A stretch of 64,000 nucleotides of DNA from Kutzneria buriramensis (GTDB taxonomy: Bacteria > Actinomycetota > Actinomycetes > Mycobacteriales > Pseudonocardiaceae). Of this stretch, positions 8,341 to 16,226 are shown in pieces (the first letter of the stretch is position 1; the number at the start of each line of letters is the position of its first letter). The notes under the pieces are model-generated. The model saw only the letters and a list, made by a program, of their open reading frames with translations. It was not told the origin of the DNA and did not search any database. A program made the position numbers and the translations under genes. The DNA is taken from positions 62,001 to 126,000 of the forward strand of contig NZ_QUNO01000013.1 of the NCBI RefSeq assembly GCF_003387475.1, given 5' to 3'.

Positions 8341-10434
8341 TCACTCCCCCCTTCCCGGACGCACCCATACCGGCCTGGTCATCAGCGAGATCGTCCCCTC
8401 GGCGACGACCAGACCCCGGACGTACTCCTGATGCTTGCGAGCCTCTTGCGGCACGTCGATCCGCACCGCCAGCTCGCCCCACCCCTGCGCGTCGAGGTCG
8501 ACGAACTTGGGCTGCGGGAACGCCATGCCGTTCTTGGCGGCGTTGGCCATGAACACCCCGGCCGCCACCTTCGTCGCGTCGCCGGCCACCTTGAACCGCA
8601 GCCGGATCGACGGCGATTCGCCGACGTGCCACAGCTCGGCGGTCTCGACCACCATGTCCGACACCGGCGACCGGCTGTCCGCGTCGCGGATCATGCCGCA
8701 CCGGGGGCAGACCCGCGCGTCGCGGCCGATCCGCTCGATGATCGGGTGCGTCGCCCCCTGCTGCACCAGAAGCCGTTCGCAGTAGGGGCATTCCTCGTCG
8801 GTCAGCACGGGCGCGTGCAGTTCGAGCGTCTCGCCCCAGATGTCGTTGTAGTGCTGGAAACTCTGCACGCCGCGCTCGAAGACCGCCTCGGCCAGCGTCA
8901 GTTCGGCCCGCTCCACGCCGGTCGCGATGGCACTGATCCGGCGGCGGATCCGCGCCACGTCACCGGTCAGCGCGGCCCCGTGCAGCGACGCCGCCACCGA
9001 CGCCACCTGATCGCGGACGTTGACGAGCATGTTGCCCTGCCGCGAGTACTTCAACCCGGTGAACGGCACGTCCTCCAGGCTGGTCATCGCGCGGCCCATG
9101 GCCTGCAACGACGCCTTGAGCGCGGGCACCTTCTCCTCGTCGAGGTGCTCCGTGACGGCACCCTTCAGCACCGCCGCCCCGCGCGGCGACACCTGGATCA
9201 CGTGCGCGCTGGAGCCGCGTGCCTCTTCGGCCGCGAGCGCGACCGCCGCGGCCCGGATGCCGCCGCTGTCCGCGCGGTCTTTACCTTCCACGACAAGGTA
9301 GTCCTGCCACGGGTTGTCGTCGCCGGCCTCGGCGACGGTCAGCCAGGGCAGCCCGAGCAGCGAGTAGTACGGCAGGTCCACCCGCTCGTAGCGGAGGTGA
9401 TCGTTGATCAGCGTCGCCGCCTCGCCGAGGCTGCGGCCGGTGGCGCACGCGGTGTGGAAGACGTCGTTGAGCTTGAGCAGGCCGTTGATCACCTGCCCGG
9501 TCGACAGGTACGCCGCCGCGATGCCGCGCACGAACCCGTGCGGCAGCAGGTAGTCCGACGGGTAGAGGCCTTCGTTGACCCGCATGCCCATGCACGAGTT
9601 GGTGAACACCGCGTCGGCCACGATCCGCCCCGACTTGATCACGTCCTCGGTGGACACTTCCGGCCGGTAGCAGTGCCCCGTGAAGGCACAGACCGGCGCG
9701 TGCGAGGCGGCGGCCGAGTGCACGTCGATCTGGATCGGGCCGATCGGGCAGATCACCGTGTCGTTGAAGTGCACGACGTCGTCGCGGCCGTGGGCGATCA
9801 CCGACACCGCGGCGGTGTAGGAGTCCAGCAGCAGCGGCCGGATCCGCTCAGCGCGCGCCTCCTCCTGGAGCACCCAGGTGCCGGTGCCGTAGCGCTTGGG
9901 CGTCTTCTGCACCGCCGGCCAGATCCGGACGTGCTCCTCGGCCGGCCGGATCCGGTGCGGCATCGCCAATCCCTTGGCGATCAGCCAGCTCAGGTCGTCC
10001 AGGTCCTCGCCGACGACCAGGCCCAGGTGCCCACCCTCGCCGCGCGACCGGTGCTCCCACAGGCTGTCGTGCACGCGGATCAGCGACCGCTCGTCGATCT
10101 CCTCGGCGAGTCCGATGTAGACGATGTAGCGGGCGTCGCCGCTGGCCGGGCCGATGTCCCCGGGATCGGTCAGCTCGACGCCGCTGCCGCCGACACAGGT
10201 GGCCAGCGCGGCGCCGACCTCGGCCGCCTTGGACCCGGTGCGCCAGGCCACGAGCACGTCGCCGTGCTGGTCGACCGGGCGGCTCATGGCGGCGGTGCTG
10301 ATGTCGGCGACGGCCTCGTGCGGCTCGCCGGGGTCGCCCAGCACCGGGACCTCCGCGCCGGGCAGGTAGGTGCGCAGCGCGTCTAGGTAGTCGTCCAGGC
10401 CGGGCAGGAAACGGAACGGGGACAACGTGGTCAT
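8341..10434 (-). CDS. Caspase/gingipain-like (clan CD) protein with zinc ribbon in the NRPS operon
   Basis: A 697-residue protein, start ATG 10434 behind CCCGGAGAAA. It is not an NRPS domain and I know no characterised homologue. What is visible: a hydrophobic strand ending in AHGRDD (His near residue 212), a later strand AVFTNSCMGMR (Cys near 279), then a Gly/Ala-rich stretch with TGRSLGEA and a LLGLPWL segment. This order (strand-His-Gly, strand-Cys, 'slGea', 'LLGdP') is how C25/gingipain and CHAT-type caspase folds look, so I infer that fold. A second candidate His lies in FTGHCYRP. The C-terminal third has CPYC near 548 and CPRC near 577, a likely zinc ribbon, then a beta-rich tail. It ends 2 nt before the NRPS start, so the two are surely co-translated. 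Its role could be peptide release, a proteolytic step or a scaffold; a catalytically dead fold is possible. Confidence 0.7.
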   Translation of the reverse strand: MTTLSPFRFLPGLDDYLDALRTYLPGAEVPVLGDPGEPHEAVADISTAAMSRPVDQHGDVLVAWRTGSKAAEVGAALATCVGGSGVELTDPGDIGPASGDARYIVYIGLAEEIDERSLIRVHDSLWEHRSRGEGGHLGLVVGEDLDDLSWLIAKGLAMPHRIRPAEEHVRIWPAVQKTPKRYGTGTWVLQEEARAERIRPLLLDSYTAAVSVIAHGRDDVVHFNDTVICPIGPIQIDVHSAAASHAPVCAFTGHCYRPEVSTEDVIKSGRIVADAVFTNSCMGMRVNEGLYPSDYLLPHGFVRGIAAAYLSTGQVINGLLKLNDVFHTACATGRSLGEAATLINDHLRYERVDLPYYSLLGLPWLTVAEAGDDNPWQDYLVVEGKDRADSGGIRAAAVALAAEEARGSSAHVIQVSPRGAAVLKGAVTEHLDEEKVPALKASLQAMGRAMTSLEDVPFTGLKYSRQGNMLVNVRDQVASVAASLHGAALTGDVARIRRRISAIATGVERAELTLAEAVFERGVQSFQHYNDIWGETLELHAPVLTDEECPYCERLLVQQGATHPIIERIGRDARVCPRCGMIRDADSRSPVSDMVVETAELWHVGESPSIRLRFKVAGDATKVAAGVFMANAAKNGMAFPQPKFVDLDAQGWGELAVRIDVPQEARKHQEYVRGLVVAEGTISLMTRPVWVRPGRGE

Positions 10435-10451
10435 CGTTGTTTCTCCGGGTT

Positions 10452-10616
10452 TAGGGGGTGTCCCGTGGATCGTGGTCGATGAGAGTCGGGATCGAGGTGG
10501 TTCCTGGCGGCGCTGCGAAAACGGCCTCATACCGGGCGTATTCGGACGTTTTCGCGGTGTCGTCAGGGGCCGCGTCGGCGCGGCTGTCGCGGTCGTGATT
10601 CACGGGACATCCCCTA
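10452..10616. mobile_element. MITE-like element, 165 bp, TA ends
   Basis: The stretch is bounded by TAGGGGGTGTCCCGTGGATC on the left and, inverted, TAGGGGATGTCCCGTGAATC on the right: 18 of 20 bases match. The TA at each end fits the target duplication used by IS630/Tc1-mariner transposases. There is no open reading frame inside, so it would move only in trans. An internal perfect 9-bp inverted repeat (GCGAAAACG ... CGTTTTCGC, about 10515-10556) adds a hairpin. On the minus strand the right end supplies the TAG stop of the MFS gene. Removing the element with one TA gives GCT TAA followed by 16 nt and the ATG at 10434, a normal operon junction. Confidence 0.72.
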
Positions 10617-11849
10617 AGCTGCGGCCGCGGCCGCGACTTCGGGGCGGTTGACCACCGCGGACGGCACGATCAGCAGGCTCAGCAGGCCGGGCGCGCCGGC
10701 GATCACGGCCATCAGCACGACCATGCCGCTGTACTGGCCGGCGGCCAGCAGCGGGCCGGCGATCACCGAGCCGACCGGCACCGCGCCGAGCATCAGCGTC
10801 CGCATCAGGGTCATGGTGCGGGCTCGCAGCTCCTCGGGCGTCCGCTTGTAGCGCACGGTCTGGGAGGACACGGTCAGCAGCGCGGCCGGCGCGCCGCAGA
10901 CGACCTGGCCGATCAGCACCAGCACCGGATTCGCGCCCAGCAGCAGAAGAAGCCCGCCGCCGGCGACGAGTTGCAGCGAGCCGATGCGGACCATCGGCCG
11001 CACCGCCGGCTTGATCGCGCCGGCGATCAGCGAGCCCAGCATCTCCGCCCCGGCCAGCACGCCCACCAGCAGGCCGAGCATGGTCGCGCCGCCGGCCAGC
11101 TTCTCGTGCGCCAACCACGGCTGGGTCACGATCAGCATGCCCATGGCCACGTTGAACGCGGTGAACGCCACCGTGATCACGACCATCACGCGGTCGCCGC
11201 GCAGGAACGCCAGCACCGGCCCCCAGGAGCCGCGCTTGGCGCCGCTGCCGGCGTCGGCCACCGGCCGCGGCAGCTTGGCCTTCATGCTCAGCACGAACAG
11301 CGCGAACGCCAGGTAGCTGGCGGCGTCGATGGCCAGCACACCCTGAACTCCCACAAGGGGAATCAGCGCGCCGCCGATCGCCGGGCCGATCAGGCCGGCC
11401 GCGCCGGTGGCGATCGCCTCCATGGCGATGGCCGTCGGCAGCTTGTCCTCCGGCACCAGTTCCGGCAGCACCGCGGGCACGATGCCGATCGGCAGGATCT
11501 TGAACAGGCCGTAGACGGCGGCCACCACGTAGGCGTGCCACAGCTGGAGGCTTCCGGTCAGCGCGAGGATCGGGATGGCCGCCATCGCGCCGCCGCGCAC
11601 GACACTGTCCAGCACCAGCAGGTTCCGGCGGGAGAAGCGGTCCACGAGCTTGCCGGCGAGCAGGCCGCCGACGATGATCGGCGCGGTGTAGCACACGCCC
11701 AGCACGGTCAGCGCCTCGGCGCCGCCCCGGGAAACTCCCAGCCAGGCCAACGCCGTCCAGCTGGCGCCGTCGCCGAGCAGGCTCACCACCGCGCCGATCC
11801 ACAGTTTGCGGTAGTCGGCGATTCGCAACACCGTCAGGTACGTCTTCAC
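10614..11849 (-). CDS. MFS exporter of the NRPS cluster
   Basis: A 411-residue membrane protein of the major facilitator superfamily, with about 12 hydrophobic segments and the inter-helix motif GKLVDRFSRRN near residue 70. The start is the GTG at 11849 (VKTYLTVLRIADYRKLW), behind AGGAGGG; a longer frame upstream crosses the divergent promoter and is rejected. MFS proteins of this type often export the peptide made by neighbouring synthetases, which is the likely job here. It is first in the minus-strand operon and is followed by the caspase-like gene after a MITE-like insertion. Its TAG stop lies inside the insertion's inverted repeat; without the insertion the stop would be TAA at the same codon, so the protein is probably not shortened. 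Confidence 0.88.
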   Translation of the reverse strand: MKTYLTVLRIADYRKLWIGAVVSLLGDGASWTALAWLGVSRGGAEALTVLGVCYTAPIIVGGLLAGKLVDRFSRRNLLVLDSVVRGGAMAAIPILALTGSLQLWHAYVVAAVYGLFKILPIGIVPAVLPELVPEDKLPTAIAMEAIATGAAGLIGPAIGGALIPLVGVQGVLAIDAASYLAFALFVLSMKAKLPRPVADAGSGAKRGSWGPVLAFLRGDRVMVVITVAFTAFNVAMGMLIVTQPWLAHEKLAGGATMLGLLVGVLAGAEMLGSLIAGAIKPAVRPMVRIGSLQLVAGGGLLLLLGANPVLVLIGQVVCGAPAALLTVSSQTVRYKRTPEELRARTMTLMRTLMLGAVPVGSVIAGPLLAAGQYSGMVVLMAVIAGAPGLLSLLIVPSAVVNRPEVAAAAAA

Positions 11850-12044
11850 GTCGGCGCACGCCCTCCTGGGTCGAGTACGGGGTGGCTGGATCTGTCCTGC
11901 CGCAAGTGAAGTCGAGCGAAACCCGCGAGTCCAGCGGGATGGGTGTCCGGGTTCGGCCACGGCGCTTCCGCATCCGGCCAACGGCGTCGCGGCGGCGGCG
12001 CGGCCGGCATTATTGAGCCGTACCCGGGAGAAAGGCCGACAACC
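11850..12044. promoter_or_regulatory. Divergent promoter region of the NRPS cluster
   Basis: 195 bp separate the MFS operon (minus) from the threonine adenylation gene (plus). Both directions must be promoted from here. I see ribosome sites at each end (AGGAGGG for the MFS gene, GGGAGAAAGG for the adenylation gene) but no convincing palindrome or -10/-35 pair. Confidence 0.4.
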
Positions 12045-13556
12045 GTGCACGCGACGACCCTGGTCGAGGTGTTCGACCGCAGCGTCAGAGCCAATCCGGA
12101 CCGTGTCGCGCTCGTCTACGAGGACACGGAACACACCTACGGCCGCTTGGACGAATGGTCGAACGGCATCGCGCAGTGGTTGCGGGACAACGGGGTTCGC
12201 CCCGGCGACCGGGTCGCGCTGCGACTGGCGCCATGCGCGGACGTGGTCGCCGCCATCCTCGGCATCGTGAAGTGCGGTGCGGCCTATGTGCCGCTGGACA
12301 TCCGAAACCCGCGCTCCCGCAGCGAGTTCGTGCTGGCCGACGCGGGTGCGGTGGCGTTCGTCGGCGATCTGTCTGAGACAGACACGAATCTTCCGCACCT
12401 GGACACCGAAACCCTTGCGGCGCTGGCCTCACGGCCGGCGGCCCCGGTCGACGCGGAGGTGTCCACTGAGGACGTCGCGTACGTGATCTACACGTCCGGC
12501 ACGACCGGCACCCCCAAGGGTGTCCCGATCCGGCACGGCAATGTGGTTGCGTTGCTGGACGCGACGGCGCCGCTGTTCGAGTTCGACCGCGACGACCGCT
12601 GGCTGCTGTTCCACTCAGTGGCGTTCGACTTCTCCGTCTGGGAGATCTGGGGCGCCCTGTCCACCGGCGCCGGCCTGGTGGTGCTGCCGCACTGGACGGC
12701 CCGCGACCCCGCCGCGGTGGTGGACGTGCTCGTGGCGAACGAGGTGACGGTGCTCAACCAGACGCCGACCGCCTTCGCTTCACTGGCCGCCACCGCGCAG
12801 CGCCGGGACATCACGCTGTCGGGACTGCGCTACGTCGTCTTCGGCGGCGAGAAGCTGCTGCCCAGGACGCTGTCGGACTGGGTGGCGCGCCACGGCGTCA
12901 AGAATCCGCGGCTGGTCAACATGTACGGCATCACCGAGACCACTGTGCACACGACGTTCCACGAGCTCACCGCCGACGACCTCGACGACACGGGCTCGCC
13001 GATCGGGCGGCCGCTGCCGGGCTTCGAGGCCCTCGTCGTCGATGACGACGGCACGCCGGTCGCGGCGGGCGAGGTCGGCGAGTTGTGGCTGACCGGACCG
13101 CAGGTGGCCGGCCGCTACCTCGACCGTCCCGAGCTGACCGCCGAGCGGTTCGGCCCGGCCGTCCCCGGCGGCCCGGCCTGCTACCGCTCCGGCGACCTCG
13201 TCGCCCAACGGCCGGACGGCACGCTGGAGTACCACGGCCGCAAGGACCTTCAGGTGAAGCTGCGCGGTCATCGCATCGAACTCGGCGACATCGAGGAGGC
13301 GGTCCGCTCGCACGAAGGCGTCACGGAGGCGGTGGCCTTCGTGCACGACTTCGGCGACGGCGACCTCCGGCTGGTGTGCGCATACCTGCCGACGACCGAC
13401 CCGGTCAAGCACCGGGAGCTGCGTGCGCACGTCAAGGCGCTGCTGCCCTCGTACATGCATCCCTCGGCGTACCAGGAGATCGACGAGCTGCCGAGGACCG
13501 TCAACGGAAAGCTCGACCGGGCGAAGATCGCCCGGTCGCGGGAACAGGGAGCGTGA
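12045..13556 (+). CDS. Stand-alone adenylation domain, threonine-type
   Basis: A 503-residue free adenylation enzyme that should form an aminoacyl-AMP and pass it to a carrier protein. The start is GTG 12045 (VHATTLVEVFDRS), about 9 nt after GGGAGAAAGG. Motifs: VIYTSGTTGTPKG near residue 148, DFSVWEIWGAL, NMYGITETT near 304, YRSGDL near 378 and NGKLDRAK at the C-terminus. The specificity positions read D-F-W-N-V-G-M-V-H-K; the classical threonine signature is DFWNIGMVHK, so threonine is a strong prediction. It is followed after 3 nt by a lone carrier protein. Such free A/PCP pairs commonly load an amino acid for modification (for example halogenation or oxidation) or for transfer in trans onto an NRPS that lacks its own module. 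No modifying enzyme is visible beside it, so simple trans loading is the plainer reading. Confidence 0.92.
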   Translation: MHATTLVEVFDRSVRANPDRVALVYEDTEHTYGRLDEWSNGIAQWLRDNGVRPGDRVALRLAPCADVVAAILGIVKCGAAYVPLDIRNPRSRSEFVLADAGAVAFVGDLSETDTNLPHLDTETLAALASRPAAPVDAEVSTEDVAYVIYTSGTTGTPKGVPIRHGNVVALLDATAPLFEFDRDDRWLLFHSVAFDFSVWEIWGALSTGAGLVVLPHWTARDPAAVVDVLVANEVTVLNQTPTAFASLAATAQRRDITLSGLRYVVFGGEKLLPRTLSDWVARHGVKNPRLVNMYGITETTVHTTFHELTADDLDDTGSPIGRPLPGFEALVVDDDGTPVAAGEVGELWLTGPQVAGRYLDRPELTAERFGPAVPGGPACYRSGDLVAQRPDGTLEYHGRKDLQVKLRGHRIELGDIEEAVRSHEGVTEAVAFVHDFGDGDLRLVCAYLPTTDPVKHRELRAHVKALLPSYMHPSAYQEIDELPRTVNGKLDRAKIARSREQGA

Positions 13557-13559
13557 CCG

Positions 13560-13796
13560 GTGATCGAGACCGAACTGCGGGACAGCACGCACGCGTGGGT
13601 GGTGGAGCTGCTCGACGAGTCGGACGTGTCGTTGGAGGACAACTTCCTCGACCTCGGCGGGCACTCCATGCTCGCGCTGCGGCTCAACGAGCGGATCGCC
13701 GACCGGTACGGGGCGGGCCTCAGCCTCCGCCTGCTGTTCGAGCGCAGCCTCGGCGACGCGGTCGCCGAGCTGGCCGCCCGACTTCAGGCGGCGTGA
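13560..13796 (+). CDS. Free peptidyl carrier protein
   Basis: A 78-residue acyl/peptidyl carrier protein, GTG start 3 nt after the adenylation gene stop. The phosphopantetheine site is DLGGHSML, Ser near residue 38. The size is that of a single carrier domain. It should hold the threonyl thioester made by the gene upstream and present it to a condensation domain of the NRPS, most simply in trans. Its stop codon lies inside a terminator hairpin shared with the convergent LuxR gene. Confidence 0.93.
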   Translation: MIETELRDSTHAWVVELLDESDVSLEDNFLDLGGHSMLALRLNERIADRYGAGLSLRLLFERSLGDAVAELAARLQAA

Positions 13797-13816
13797 GGCC
13801 CACCCCGGCCTCACGC
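13791..13816. terminator. Bidirectional hairpin spanning both stop codons
   Basis: GCGTGAGGCC, loop CACCCC, then GGCCTCACGC: a perfect 10-bp stem. It contains the TGA of the carrier protein (plus) and the TGA of the LuxR regulator (minus). Confidence 0.7.
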
Positions 13817-14863
13817 GTCGACCTGCGCGTCCAGCAGCCTGGACAGCGCGGCCGACCGAGCCCCCAGCTGGAACCGCGTCTCCACGCCCAGGCGCTCGCT
13901 GAGCAGGCTCAGGTAGCGGCGCAGCGTCCGGGTGGAGATGCTCAGCTTGCGCGCGATCGCCTCGTCGGTCCGGCCCTCGGCCAGGCCGGCGAGGATCGTG
14001 CGCTCGATGTCCTCGATGAGCTCGTCCTCGCCCGTGCCGTCGCGCACCGGCAGCGCGGTCTCCCAGCTGTGCCAGAACGTCCGCTCGACCAGCTCGATCA
14101 CCATCGGGTCGCGGACCAGCACGCCGCCCGGCCCGACCGCCACGAACACCGAGGACCGGTCCAGCACCACCGCCCGGTACGGCACGGCCGCGGCCGTGCG
14201 GACCTGGGCCCCGCCCTCGGCGAGCCGGGCCAGTTGGTCGGCTGCCCGCGGTCTTCGCCGGATCGCGTGCGGCCACAGCACCCGGTAGTCGACCCCGCGC
14301 CCGATCAGCGCCTCGTCCAGCTCGGGGTCGTCGGTGAGCACGTCGAGCGTGTCGGCCGAGGTGCTCATGCTGAGCACCAGGAACTCCGTGGCCGCGGCCA
14401 GCTCGGTGAGCCGCTGCCGGGCGGAGTCGGCGTCCGCGAACGTCTCCCGGCCGGCCGGCAACAGATCTGTCACCGGCACGTCCCGCGCCGCGGCGCGGTA
14501 GTTGGCCACCAGCATGCCCAGCGTGCGGGTCAGGCCGTCGGTGGCGTCGGTGACCCGGTCCCGCAGCGTGCGCATCGGCCGCAGCATGCTCGCGGCCGCG
14601 ATCTCCGGCGGCACGGCCTCCCACCGCACCGCCTCGCCGTCGGTGCTCCGGCGCAGCAGGTTCCAGCGCTCCAGCGCGAGGACCTGCTCGCCGACCGTCG
14701 CCGCGTCCAGTCCGGTCGTCGCGGCGCAGTCACGCACGCTCGCCGGCCCGGCGACGAAACACCGATAGACGACCGCCGCCGTGTCGTCCAGTGTGAGATC
14801 CGAATCGTGCGATTCGGACGTCCCCAGAGTGTAGTCGATCACGTCTCCCCCAAATCGAGACAT
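13811..14863 (-). CDS. LuxR-type transcriptional regulator (likely cluster regulator)
   Basis: About 350 residues. The N-terminal part resembles TrmB-like winged-helix regulators (a helix-turn-helix followed by a helical linker), the middle a phospholipase-D/TrmB sensor-like region, and the last 65 residues a LuxR-type helix-turn-helix (GRTDEAIARKLSISTRTLRRYLS). This layout is common for pathway regulators beside actinomycete NRPS clusters. The start is not certain: ATG 14863 (MSRFGGDVID) is preferred; a GTG at codon VIDYTL has GGGGGAG too close, and an ATG at 14902 would add 13 residues. It is convergent with the carrier protein gene and divergent from the hydrolase, and so is well placed to control both halves of the cluster. 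Confidence 0.85.
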   Translation of the reverse strand: MSRFGGDVIDYTLGTSESHDSDLTLDDTAAVVYRCFVAGPASVRDCAATTGLDAATVGEQVLALERWNLLRRSTDGEAVRWEAVPPEIAAASMLRPMRTLRDRVTDATDGLTRTLGMLVANYRAAARDVPVTDLLPAGRETFADADSARQRLTELAAATEFLVLSMSTSADTLDVLTDDPELDEALIGRGVDYRVLWPHAIRRRPRAADQLARLAEGGAQVRTAAAVPYRAVVLDRSSVFVAVGPGGVLVRDPMVIELVERTFWHSWETALPVRDGTGEDELIEDIERTILAGLAEGRTDEAIARKLSISTRTLRRYLSLLSERLGVETRFQLGARSAALSRLLDAQVDA

Positions 14864-15100
14864 GCTCGGCGACGACGCCATCCGGCGCCGCCACGAAAGC
14901 AACGTTCCCCAGTACCATCATGCTGCCGAAACCCCCGTTATTCGACAGTTCTCTGTCGCGAGCACCAAGATACTCGCGACTTTCAGTTGTCCACACAAGG
15001 ACCAACCAGGCATTCCCAACCGGCGAACAACCTAGTATGACTACAGGCCGTTCCCGATCGCGCACCTGTGGTGACAACCCGACGACGAAGGACCGCAACA
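14864..15100. promoter_or_regulatory. Divergent promoter region, LuxR / hydrolase
   Basis: 237 bp, visibly less GC-rich than the flanking genes, with no gene of its own. It should hold the promoters of the LuxR regulator (minus) and the hydrolase (plus). No clear operator was found. Confidence 0.35.
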
Positions 15101-15943
15101 ATGCATTTCCAACTCGACGACCTCGCCGTGAACTACGAGACCCACGGCGAAGGCCGGCCGATCGTCCTGCTGCACGGCTGGGGCATGGACCACGGCTATG
15201 AGGCGACCGACTACGAGCCGGTGTTCGCGGGCCGTCCGGGCTGGCGGCGGATCTACCCCGACCTGCCGGGCATGGGCGCGACGCCGGCGCGCGACTGGAT
15301 CAAGAGCCAGGACGACTTCCTCGAGGTCGTGCTGCGGTTCATCGAGCACGTCTCCCCCGACGGTCCGGTGACGCTGGCCGGCACCTCGGCCGGCGGCTAC
15401 CTGGCGATGGGCGTGGTGCACCGCCGGCCGGAACTGGTGGACGGGCTGCTGCTACGGGTGCCGGTGGTGGAGATGGACCGCGGCGCCCGCGACCTGCCCG
15501 CCCAGCGGACGCTGCTGGCCGACCCCGACTTCGTGGCCACGCTCGACCCGGCTGACGCCGAGGTCGCGGCGGGTGCGCTGGTGCAGACCCCGCGCTACGT
15601 GCGGGCCGCCGGCGCGGCGCTGCGGGACAAGATCCTGCCCGCGCTGGCCAGGGCGGACGAGCCGTTCCTGGACGCGATCGGCGGCGACCCGAGCCGGTAC
15701 GGATTCTCCTTCGACGTGACCGAAATGCCCGTTCCGTTCGATCGGCCGGCGCTCGTGCTGACCGGAAGGCAGGACACGATCGCCGGTTATCGCGACGCCT
15801 GGCGCGTGCTGGAGAACTTCCCGCGGGCCACCATGGCCGTCATTGACCGGGCCGATCACGGCCTTCCCGTCGACAACGAGCCGCTTTTCCACGCGCTCGT
15901 GACCGACTGGCTCGACCGCGTCGAGGAAATGAAGGCCCGCTAG
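15101..15943 (+). CDS. Alpha/beta hydrolase
   Basis: A 280-residue soluble hydrolase; start ATG 15101 behind GAAGGACC. The oxyanion motif LLHGWGMDHG lies near residue 26, the nucleophile elbow GTSAGGY near 99 (Ser), a likely catalytic Asp in TGRQDTIAG near 229 and a His in RADHGLPVDN near 255. The strand-turn order is that of proline-iminopeptidase/esterase-like hydrolases. Since none of the visible NRPS genes has a thioesterase domain, it could act as a separate editing or release enzyme, or be an unrelated esterase. It has no signal peptide. Confidence 0.85.
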   Translation: MHFQLDDLAVNYETHGEGRPIVLLHGWGMDHGYEATDYEPVFAGRPGWRRIYPDLPGMGATPARDWIKSQDDFLEVVLRFIEHVSPDGPVTLAGTSAGGYLAMGVVHRRPELVDGLLLRVPVVEMDRGARDLPAQRTLLADPDFVATLDPADAEVAAGALVQTPRYVRAAGAALRDKILPALARADEPFLDAIGGDPSRYGFSFDVTEMPVPFDRPALVLTGRQDTIAGYRDAWRVLENFPRATMAVIDRADHGLPVDNEPLFHALVTDWLDRVEEMKAR

Positions 15944-16101
15944 CCGATCGGCCCAAGGGTCACCCGATCGGCCGAATTGCCCTGGAAAATACGGAGTGCG
16001 ATCCACATCACAACCCCGAAAAAGGTCCCGCAAGTACGGCCGAACGCCGTCCCAATTCACGGGAACATGCACGGGTCGCATTCACAGGACGGTAACGTTA
16101 A

Positions 16102-16135
16102 CGCCGGGCGTCCGGTTCGCGACGGACGCCCGGCG
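16102..16135 (+). terminator. Terminator hairpin after the hydrolase region
   Basis: CGCCGGGCGTCCG, an 8-nt loop, then CGGACGCCCGGCG: a perfect 13-bp stem without a T run, as is common in actinomycetes. It lies 160 nt beyond the hydrolase stop and 90 nt before the secreted protease. Confidence 0.6.
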
Positions 16136-16226
16136 GTGGCGGCAATGGGAGTGACGCTCACAGTCGCGCTGCCGGTACCTGCAAAACCGCCGCGCGTCGA
16201 CACGGTCACGTCGTAGCCTCGCGCCC

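Noticed and set aside
8339-8791. An extended N-terminus for the bimodular NRPS (start at 8791)
   Set aside because: The extra 151 residues are a shadow of the caspase-like gene. ATG 8338 has a strong ribosome site and starts the C domain.
10614-10660. Truncation of the MFS protein by the MITE-like insertion
   Set aside because: Excision on paper gives a stop at the same codon (TAA instead of TAG), so the protein length is unchanged.
11850-12398. An extended N-terminus for the MFS exporter (start at 12398)
   Set aside because: It would cover the divergent promoter and the start of the adenylation gene, and it has no membrane-protein character.
15977-16216. A small plus-strand frame between hydrolase and protease
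   Set aside because: It has no ribosome site or family resemblance and runs through the terminator hairpin.
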